A stretch of 5,385 nt of DNA from Candidatus Gastranaerophilales bacterium (lineage in GTDB: Bacteria; Cyanobacteriota; Vampirovibrionia; Gastranaerophilales; Gastranaerophilaceae), in the NCBI GenBank assembly GCA_021202305.1, contig JAJQDG010000076.1, positions 1 through 5,385 of the forward strand. The letters run 5' to 3'. Of the stretch, positions 1 to 4,768 are shown piece by piece (positions within the stretch are counted from its first letter, which is position 1; each line of letters begins with the position of its first letter). The notes below the pieces were generated by a model that was not told the origin of the DNA, made no database searches, and saw only the letters and a program-made list of their open reading frames with translations. The translations under genes were made by a program, and so were the position numbers.

Positions 1-3
1 ATT

Positions 4-10
4 TCTCCTT
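4..10 (-). promoter_or_regulatory. Ribosome binding site of a leftward gene starting outside the window
   Basis: Read on the minus strand, this stretch is AAGGAGA, a near-perfect Shine-Dalgarno, followed by AAAT at the window edge. The start codon should lie within a few bases beyond position 1, so no codon of that gene is visible here. The extended -10 promoter a few tens of bases upstream on the same strand supports the reading. Confidence 0.6.
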
Positions 11-38
11 AATTTTATTTCTTATTAATTACATTTTA

Positions 39-67
39 ATTATATCAATATTTATACACGGGTGCAA
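39..67 (-). promoter_or_regulatory. Minus-strand promoter for the leftward off-window gene
   Basis: On the minus strand a perfect TATAAT (44-39) is preceded by TG one base upstream, giving the extended -10 TGATATAAT. TTGCAC (67-62) sits 17 bp upstream; it matches the TTG of the -35 consensus and little more. Transcription would begin near position 32, giving a leader of about 30 nt that contains the Shine-Dalgarno at 10-4. This is a vegetative sigma-70 type promoter by pattern only. The 9-mer cacgggtgc (57-65) lies in the spacer and recurs at 220-228, so it could be an operator, but two copies are weak evidence. Confidence 0.5.
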
Positions 68-92
68 GGATAGGATAAAAATACTTTACTTA

Positions 93-121
93 AAAAGTTT
101 TAATTATGATATATTTATAAA
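93..121. repeat. 29-bp direct repeat, copy 1
   Basis: This copy is identical to 162-190 at 28 of 29 positions, the only difference being T110 versus C179. The copies start 69 bp apart and the DNA between them is not repeated. The sequence is AT-rich and contains AATTATGA followed by ATATTTATAAA. The function is unknown. It lies in the divergent control region, so a paired regulator site is possible. It also lies in an open plus-strand frame (see findings). Confidence 0.8.
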
Positions 122-161
122 GCTTTCTGCGGCAGGAATGCGCGCCATGGGCGATTTATTG

Positions 162-190
162 AAAAGTTTTAATTATGACATATTTATAAA
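162..190. repeat. 29-bp direct repeat, copy 2
   Basis: This is the second copy of the repeat at 93-121, in the same orientation with one mismatch. It ends 28 bp before the second copy of the 9-mer cacgggtgc (220-228). It lies about 95 bp upstream of the -35 box of the rightward promoter, too far for a simple repressor site at that promoter. Confidence 0.8.
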
Positions 191-235
191 AAGTAAAAAG
201 CTGCATCTTAAAATTCTATCACGGGTGCTTAAAAT

Positions 236-254
236 AAAGCCTTCCCGGCTTTTT
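236..254 (+). terminator. Small hairpin with T-runs, possible bidirectional terminator
   Basis: AAAGCC (236-241) pairs with GGCTTT (247-252) around a 5-base loop, and T250-T254 give a run of five Ts on the plus strand. On the minus strand the hairpin is followed by ATTTT, so it could work in both directions. The stem is only 6 bp, which is weak. It sits between two divergent promoters, where no terminator is needed for the known genes. It could end an unseen short transcript or insulate the Clp-N gene from read-through. Confidence 0.35.
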
Positions 255-284
255 GAGTTTGATAAGCAGCCGTTTTGTTTATAA

Positions 285-313
285 TTTACATTTTCCAAAA
301 TTTAGTGTAGAAT
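285..313 (+). promoter_or_regulatory. Promoter of the Clp-N domain gene, likely giving a leaderless mRNA
   Basis: TTTACA (285-290) and TAGAAT (308-313) each match the sigma-70 -35 and -10 consensus at five of six bases and are separated by exactly 17 bp. The usual 6-base gap after the -10 puts the start site at A320 or the A of the ATG at 321. No Shine-Dalgarno precedes that ATG, which fits a leaderless transcript. An alternative with a perfect TATAAT (280-285) has TTGATA (259-264) only 15 bp upstream. It would give a leader of about 30 nt that still lacks a Shine-Dalgarno. Confidence 0.5.
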
Positions 314-320
314 ATGTGCA

Positions 321-1700
321 ATGTTTGAAAAATTCACCCAAAAAGCAATTGATATAGTAGTAAATGCGCAAATTCAAGCGGGGAATTTTGGCGCAGACAA
401 AGTATATTCCGAATTTCTCCTGCTCGGGATAGTTGCCCTGTCAAAAGGCGTTCAATCAAAGCTTATAGGAGTTCAAAATATCAATTTAGATGCCCTCATT
501 GAAAAAATTAAAGAAAAAAAAGAGCTTAAAAAAGGAGAAAACGGCAGCTTTATTCCTTTTTCAAACAATTCAAAAAAAATTCTTGAAAAAACGCTTGAAA
601 TTGCAAAATTTTATAACAATTCGCTTGTCATTCCCTCTCATATCGCACTTGCCATATACGAAAATAAATCATCTGGCGCATTCAAATTATTGGGCGAGTT
701 TGATTTTGACGAAGAAAAAACAATTTCAACTTTAAAAGGGGTTTTAACCAAAAAAGCAAACGGGGTAAAATTCCGCCACCCTGAAGAAGATGATTACCCC
801 GCCCAAAGCAATTATTTTAAAAAGGTTGACAATATTTTTACCGAAAATTCTCTTTCAACGCTTTTAAGCAAAGCAAAAGCAAAATTATCCACATACGGAT
901 ATGAAATTTTAGGCACGGAACAAATTGTGCAGTCTGTTCTGGATGAAGAAACCGATGTAACTAAAATTCTTGCAAAATACGGCATTACAAAAGAAGCCTA
1001 TGAAGAAAAGCTGGCGCTTTTTCATTCGCGCGCCGAAGAATACGGCGAAAGGCAAATTATATTTACGCCGAACGCATTCAGGGTTATGTTAAACACTTTT
1101 GAAGCGGCAAAAGAAACAGGCAGCGTTTCAATTAACCCTGAACATATTGTTATGGGCGTTTTAAAGTCAAAAACAGGAATTGCGTATAAAATTTTAAAAG
1201 AATTAACCGGGCATAAGACAAATTTAATTGAAAGCCTCACAAAAGAATTAAACTCGGGCGGAAAAACCATGCCCGAAACCATTGCAATTTTGACACTTGC
1301 AAAAGCCGAGTGCAAAAATTTAAACAAGAATATTATCGGCACCGAAATGATTTTACTCGGTATTTTAGCATACGGAAACGGAGTTGCATCAAATGTTCTT
1401 GAAAAATTGGGAATTACCCTGAAAGATGCAAGAAATCAGGCAAGAAAATTTGTGGGAAATACTCCTGATACGGGTGATGTTTCTGGGCTGAATTATACTC
1501 CGAGGGCAAAAAAACTGCTTGAAGCCGCCTATGATAACGCAAAAAATACGGGCAAACAAAAAATTATGTCCGAACACCTTTTATACGCTTTTACCAAAGT
1601 AAAAAACTGTTTGGGCATGGAAATTTTAGAAAATTTGGGAACAGACACTCTTGAAATAAGACAGGGCATTTTAGCGGAACTTAAAAATATACAAATATGA
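321..1700 (+). CDS. Protein of three tandem Clp N-terminal domains, no ATPase
   Basis: The 459-residue protein consists of Clp-N (ClpC/ClpA-type) repeats. Each Clp-N domain is two four-helix half-repeats, and six halves can be seen: about 1-65, 80-140, 174-235, 247-308, 317-376 and 392-453. Recurrent marks are the (G)TE(H/Q) position before a hydrophobic helix (E31, E200, E274, E342, E418; S106 in half 2) and (T)PRAKK-like helix starts. The last pair (317-453) is the most ClpC-like, with IGTEMILLGIL, LGITLKDAR and YTPRAKKLLE. There is no Walker A or B motif, no sensor residues and no tail binding ClpP, so it cannot unfold substrate itself. Known Clp-N domains bind adaptors such as MecA and ClpS and, in Bacillus subtilis, phosphoarginine on substrates. 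A binding, adaptor or decoy role in the Clp system is therefore inferred. The ATG at 321 is chosen because MFEKFT aligns with the ClpC N-terminus. No Shine-Dalgarno is present. No signal peptide or membrane segment is seen, so the protein is probably cytoplasmic. Confidence 0.87.
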   Translation: MFEKFTQKAIDIVVNAQIQAGNFGADKVYSEFLLLGIVALSKGVQSKLIGVQNINLDALIEKIKEKKELKKGENGSFIPFSNNSKKILEKTLEIAKFYNNSLVIPSHIALAIYENKSSGAFKLLGEFDFDEEKTISTLKGVLTKKANGVKFRHPEEDDYPAQSNYFKKVDNIFTENSLSTLLSKAKAKLSTYGYEILGTEQIVQSVLDEETDVTKILAKYGITKEAYEEKLALFHSRAEEYGERQIIFTPNAFRVMLNTFEAAKETGSVSINPEHIVMGVLKSKTGIAYKILKELTGHKTNLIESLTKELNSGGKTMPETIAILTLAKAECKNLNKNIIGTEMILLGILAYGNGVASNVLEKLGITLKDARNQARKFVGNTPDTGDVSGLNYTPRAKKLLEAAYDNAKNTGKQKIMSEHLLYAFTKVKNCLGMEILENLGTDTLEIRQGILAELKNIQI

Positions 1701-1811
1701 TTTTTAACGGAGCTTAAAAAATTGCGCCCCCGAATTTGACATAGAAATGCAAATAGAGAATGCGGAAAAGCAAAAAAGTGCGGGAATGAGCTTATGCCGT
1801 GCAGCACAAGC

Positions 1812-1834
1812 ACCCGCTTTCGCGGGTAATTTTT
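1812..1834 (+). terminator. Rho-independent terminator downstream of the Clp-N gene
   Basis: ACCCGC (1812-1817) and GCGGGT (1822-1827) form a perfect 6-bp GC-rich stem around TTTC, followed by AA and five Ts (1830-1834). It ends rightward transcription about 110 nt after the Clp-N stop codon. On the minus strand the same stem closes a GAAA tetraloop but no T-run follows, so it would end the leftward flagellar transcript only weakly. An upstream GCGGG (1780-1784) could also pair with CCCGC (1813-1817), an alternative fold (see findings). Confidence 0.65.
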
Positions 1835-1856
1835 GGATTTTAAGGTATCCTCAATA

Positions 1857-2642
1857 TCAAAACACACTTGAAAATGAGGCTAAATATTCCGCTGTAACAT
1901 TTACAAGCATGGGCATAACCCACGTTAAAATTAAAGCGCCCATAACAGGTTTAAAAAGAAAGCTCATTTGAAACACATTAACCTGCGGCGCTGTTTTTGA
2001 AATTGTGCCGAGAATAATATCCTGCCCCAGTGTTGCAAGCAAAATGGGCGCAGCAATCTGCATTCCGACAACAAAAGTGTTCACTGTTATTTTAACTAAA
2101 TAATCCAAATTAATAACTTCATTAATAGGAAACGCCGCAGAATATACGGGAAATACCTCAAAACTTTTTATAAGTGCGTTTATCGTCCAATAAAACCCGC
2201 CTATCATCATAAAAATTATCGTTGCTAGTATTGTAAAGAAATTGCCCATTAAAGAAGTCTGCGTGCCTGATGAGGGGTCTAAAATTGTTGCTGATGAAAC
2301 GCCTATCTGGCTGTTTATAATGTCGCCGGCTGAACTTATGGCAGCAATTATACAATTTATGATATACCCTATAACAAATCCGAAAGTGAAATTTAAAACT
2401 ATGCACAATAACAGAGAAGTGCCGTTTGGAACGGGCGCAGGTTTTAAAATCATTGAAATTATAACGGTTAAAATTAAAGCTAAAGAAAGCCTTGGCATAG
2501 CAGGAATTTCGCTTCTGTTAAAGGGCGGTGCAAACTGCATAACCCCGATTATACGTACAAAAATTAATATTCCCGCTCCTATTGCCATATTCAATTCGGG
2601 AAACAATTTTGCAAATTCAATTGTAAAAAGATTAGCTTCCAA
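1857..2642 (-). CDS. fliR: Flagellar export gate protein FliR
   Basis: FliR is the single-copy membrane subunit that closes the FliP5-FliQ4-FliR1 export gate of the flagellar type III secretion system. The 261 residues match the family's usual length and are almost entirely hydrophobic, with about six membrane segments. Family marks are the GDIINSQIG...DPSSGTQ block (106-128; FliR consensus GDxIDxQxG...DPxxGxQ) and APILLATLGQDIILGTISK followed by APQVNVF (198-224). In the second block the usual Arg is Lys216. The start is TTG at 2642-2640, with GAGGG (2652-2648) five bases upstream inside the last codons of the preceding gene. One base separates it from that gene's stop. It is the last gene of the operon visible here. 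Flagellar FliR rather than virulence SctT is favoured by the adjacent FliO and by the DPxxGxQ block, but the families are homologous. Confidence 0.94.
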   Translation of the reverse strand: MEANLFTIEFAKLFPELNMAIGAGILIFVRIIGVMQFAPPFNRSEIPAMPRLSLALILTVIISMILKPAPVPNGTSLLLCIVLNFTFGFVIGYIINCIIAAISSAGDIINSQIGVSSATILDPSSGTQTSLMGNFFTILATIIFMMIGGFYWTINALIKSFEVFPVYSAAFPINEVINLDYLVKITVNTFVVGMQIAAPILLATLGQDIILGTISKTAPQVNVFQMSFLFKPVMGALILTWVMPMLVNVTAEYLASFSSVF

Positions 2643-2643
2643 T

Positions 2644-3249
2644 TTATCCCTCGTACCCTGTTATTTTGCAGCTGCCTATTATTTTTTCTTCGTTTTCAAA
2701 AACAGGATTTACGCTTAAAATTATATTGGCGACTTCTTTTGTTGATTTATACAAACGCACGTACGTATAGGTTTCAAATTTTAATTTCATAACGGCTTTT
2801 TTCATATTTGTTTCGCCTGATATTTCATCTTTTAAATCATAAATTTTTACACCGTCCGAATCGCCCCAGTTTATGCCTATAATATCTTCCTTGCAGGTTA
2901 TCAGATATTTATTTCTTGATTGCAGATTTACTTCATAATCCGAAGGTTTTAAGAAATAATCTTTATAATCGTCAAGAGAAAATTGAACAGAAGGCGCTAA
3001 AACTTCCCTTGGAAAAACTTTTTTCGGTGTCATTTCAACTTCTGCATCATCCTTATTATCTTTTCCCCAAAATTTAAGTTTTTCAGCCGCGGTTTTTACG
3101 GAGGTTTTTTTTGAATTGTTTTCAATCAAAATTTCTGTCGAATCGGCGTTTTTTGTTACATCTTTTTTAAACAATTCAAAAGAAAAAGCCGGCATTATCC
3201 AAAAAGCCGCTGACAAAAAAAATAAAAATATTATGTTTATTTTTTTCAA
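2644..3249 (-). CDS. Unrecognised Sec-exported protein encoded between fliQ and fliR
   Basis: I do not recognise a family for this 201-residue protein. Residues 1-23 are a clear signal peptide: Lys2-Lys3, a hydrophobic core, then AFS before a likely cleavage at Phe24. No lipobox cysteine is present. Residues 24-85 are charged, rich in Lys, Asp and Ser, and probably disordered. Residues 86-201 look like a compact domain with alternating beta-like stretches (NKYLITCK, IIGINWGD, YTYVRLYK, ANIILSVN) and two cysteines (119 and 194) that could form a disulfide. The start is TTG at 3249-3247, with AGGAAG (3265-3260) ten bases upstream; the next in-frame ATG would fall inside the signal peptide at residue 19. 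It is 6 nt after fliQ and 1 nt before fliR, so it is co-transcribed with the gate genes. A role in the envelope around the export gate or basal body is inferred from position only. Confidence 0.85.
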   Translation of the reverse strand: MKKINIIFLFFLSAAFWIMPAFSFELFKKDVTKNADSTEILIENNSKKTSVKTAAEKLKFWGKDNKDDAEVEMTPKKVFPREVLAPSVQFSLDDYKDYFLKPSDYEVNLQSRNKYLITCKEDIIGINWGDSDGVKIYDLKDEISGETNMKKAVMKLKFETYTYVRLYKSTKEVANIILSVNPVFENEEKIIGSCKITGYEG

Positions 3250-3255
3250 AAGTTG

Positions 3256-3747
3256 TTATCTTCCTATTATTTTATTTGTTTCTATTAAGTTAGGACGCGG
3301 ATTTGCACCCCTGTATGAAGGAGTGTATTTATTTTTTTCCTGTCTTTCAACCCAGGGAATTTTACCCGGATTTTGCATTATTTCTTTAATTTCGCCTGAA
3401 TTTGGCGAAACGGTATCTTTCATTTCAGCAGCAAAAGGCTTTGTATGCTTATAATAATTTGCAGGCAAAACGTAGCTTTCTGATTTCGGCACGATGTTAA
3501 AGGCAAGATAAGCGCCCTCGTTAATATATTGAGTCAAAATTTTAATATAAAACATTCCTAAAATTACAATAGTTAAAAACACGCCGACAATTTTTGGCGC
3601 AGCTGCTATTGTTTGTTCCTGTACCTGTGTTACCGCCTGCAAAATACCGACAACAAGCCCCACACTTGCGGCAACCAAAACGCACGGCATAGAAATTGAA
3701 AGCATGGTAAAAAACCCGCGCGCCATATATTCAACCAACAATTCCAT
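3256..3747 (-). CDS. fliQ: Flagellar export gate protein FliQ with a long C-terminal extension
   Basis: FliQ forms helical hairpins that wrap the FliP-FliR core of the flagellar export gate. Residues 1-85 are a normal FliQ: helix 1 at about 11-36 with SMPCVLVAASVG, the conserved LQAVTQVQEQT loop (36-46), then PKIVGVF and helix 2 at about 51-73. FliQ is usually near 90 residues, but this protein has 163. Residues 87-163 are hydrophilic and rich in Pro, Lys, Asn and Tyr (NYYKHTKPF, PGKIPWVERQ, YTPSYRGANP), with no further membrane segment. The extension is in frame, shares the codon style of the rest, and ends 6 nt before the next gene. The ATG start overlaps the fliP stop as TGATG, and GGAG lies at about the right distance inside fliP. 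The core also resembles virulence SctS; the neighbouring fliO argues for flagellar. Confidence 0.93.
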   Translation of the reverse strand: MELLVEYMARGFFTMLSISMPCVLVAASVGLVVGILQAVTQVQEQTIAAAPKIVGVFLTIVILGMFYIKILTQYINEGAYLAFNIVPKSESYVLPANYYKHTKPFAAEMKDTVSPNSGEIKEIMQNPGKIPWVERQEKNKYTPSYRGANPRPNLIETNKIIGR

Positions 3748-4388
3748 CAGTTAAAACTCTCCACTAATCCCTTAACAATCAAGCTCCACCCGTCTACCGC
3801 AACAAATATCAGCAGTTTAAACGGCAGCGAAACAATTGTGGGCGACAGCATGAACATACCTAAAGCAAGTAAAATGTTAGCAACGACCAGATCTAACACC
3901 GTAAAAGGCACATATATTATAAAACCTATTTCAAAAGCGGTTCTTAATTCAGATAAAATGTAAGCGGGCGTTACCTCCCAAATAGTTAATTCTTCGGGAG
4001 TTTCGGGCTTTTTTGTCCGCGTTTTTTCAATAAAAAAGGATATATCTTCCTGCCGCGTTTGCTTTAGCATGAACTCTTTCAAGGGTTCAGACCCCGCTTG
4101 TATGGCGGCAACTATATCTCCGTTTTTTTGATAAGGAACAGAACCCGCTTCGTACATTTGCTGAAAAACGGGCGACATCGTATAAAAAGTCATAATTACA
4201 CAAAGCCCGATTAAGACCATAGCAGGCGGAACAGAGTTTGTACCCATGGCGGTTTTCAGCATTGAAAAAACGATGACAAATCTTAAAAAACTGGTCATGC
4301 ACAAAAATACAAACGGTAAAAACGAAAATAGCGTTATTACCAGAAGCAATTGCAGGACCGGATTTAAATCTTTCATTAAAACATCCAT
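3747..4388 (-). CDS. fliP: Flagellar export gate protein FliP
   Basis: FliP is the pentameric core of the type III export gate in the inner membrane. Both family signatures are present: MTSFLRFVIVFSMLKTAMG (31-49) and PAYILSELRTAFEIGF (141-156). The methionine-rich gate loop LGMFMLSP (176-183) and the C-terminal SLPFKLLIF...DGW block (187-201) are also present. Hydrophobic segments lie at about 11-30, 55-72, 150-182 and 188-207. With 213 residues it lacks the cleavable signal peptide and extra N-terminal stretch of enterobacterial FliP (about 245) and has the length of virulence SctR proteins. The ATG at 4388-4386 overlaps the fliO stop by one base (TGATG), and AAGGG lies 10 bases upstream; no upstream extension is possible without entering fliO. 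The position between fliO and fliQ fixes it as flagellar. Confidence 0.97.
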   Translation of the reverse strand: MDVLMKDLNPVLQLLLVITLFSFLPFVFLCMTSFLRFVIVFSMLKTAMGTNSVPPAMVLIGLCVIMTFYTMSPVFQQMYEAGSVPYQKNGDIVAAIQAGSEPLKEFMLKQTRQEDISFFIEKTRTKKPETPEELTIWEVTPAYILSELRTAFEIGFIIYVPFTVLDLVVANILLALGMFMLSPTIVSLPFKLLIFVAVDGWSLIVKGLVESFN

Positions 4389-4765
4389 CAGTAATTATCC
4401 CTTTTTAATTTATTCCTGTCGCTCAATTCTTTTAATAAACTTCTTATAACCTGTTTATCCTGTGTTTTTTCTTTTACGGTTTCTTTTTCTTTCAGGTATT
4501 TTTCAACGTATTCTTTTTTAGAATCAATTTTTGACAGTAAGCAGATATTTTCATTTGAAGAAGCAATCAAAAATTGTTCGTTTTTGCAATTTATCAGATA
4601 GATTGATTTTCTGTCGGGAAGATGCAGTACATCAACTATTTTCAGAAAAGAATTTTTCCTTGCGGGCGTTGAAACCACGGTTTTTTTATAAACAACAAAG
4701 CCGAGGATTAAAATCCCGACCATTGCAAGAGTATACACAATAAAAGAAGCAAGATAATGTAACAA
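4388..4765 (-). CDS. fliO: Flagellar assembly factor FliO
   Basis: FliO is a small bitopic inner-membrane protein that helps FliP oligomerise during gate assembly, and it occurs in flagellar but not virulence systems. The 125-residue protein has one membrane helix (about 6-26), a short basic link, then the FliO-type domain (about 39-80): FLKIVDVLHLPDRKSIYLIN...EQFLIASSNENICLL. This fits the family pattern of a hydrophobic stretch, a Pro-basic turn and a second hydrophobic stretch. Residues 82-125 are a charged, probably helical tail. The start is TTG at 4765-4763, with GAGGA (4777-4773) seven bases upstream overlapping the end of fliN. The first in-frame ATG would be residue 15, in the middle of the membrane helix. 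The sequence is divergent, as is usual for FliO, so position upstream of fliP carries much of the call. Confidence 0.83.
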   Translation of the reverse strand: MLHYLASFIVYTLAMVGILILGFVVYKKTVVSTPARKNSFLKIVDVLHLPDRKSIYLINCKNEQFLIASSNENICLLSKIDSKKEYVEKYLKEKETVKEKTQDKQVIRSLLKELSDRNKLKRDNY

Positions 4766-4768
4766 TTT

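Noticed and set aside
259..285. TTGATA and TATAAT as the main promoter of the Clp-N gene
   Set aside because: The spacer is only 15 bp. The pair at 285-313 has the ideal 17-bp spacer. It is kept as an alternative, not as the main call.
531..537. Strong internal Shine-Dalgarno-like AAAAGGAG and an A-run near 514-521 in the Clp-N gene
   Set aside because: No start codon follows at a usable distance, and the reading frame continues through conserved repeats on both sides, so neither a second start nor frameshifting is supported.
1242..1269. GGKT (residues 313-316) in the Clp-N protein as a possible Walker A motif
   Set aside because: The first glycine of GxxxxGK(S/T) is missing, and the segment lies in a linker between half-repeats 4 and 5. 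No Walker B follows.
1736..1741. Perfect TTGACA as a -35 box in the convergent intergenic region
   Set aside because: No acceptable -10 box lies 15-19 bp downstream, and no gene follows on the plus strand.
1747..1971. 74-codon plus-strand ORF beginning MQIENAEKQK
   Set aside because: It has no Shine-Dalgarno, contains the GC-rich terminator hairpin (1812-1834), and its last third runs antisense through the conserved end of fliR. Its middle looks like translated palindrome sequence.
2242..2718. 158-codon plus-strand ORF opposite fliR
   Set aside because: It is antisense to conserved FliR sequence, extends into the end of the secreted-protein gene, and has no ribosome site. It is a shadow of the coding strand.
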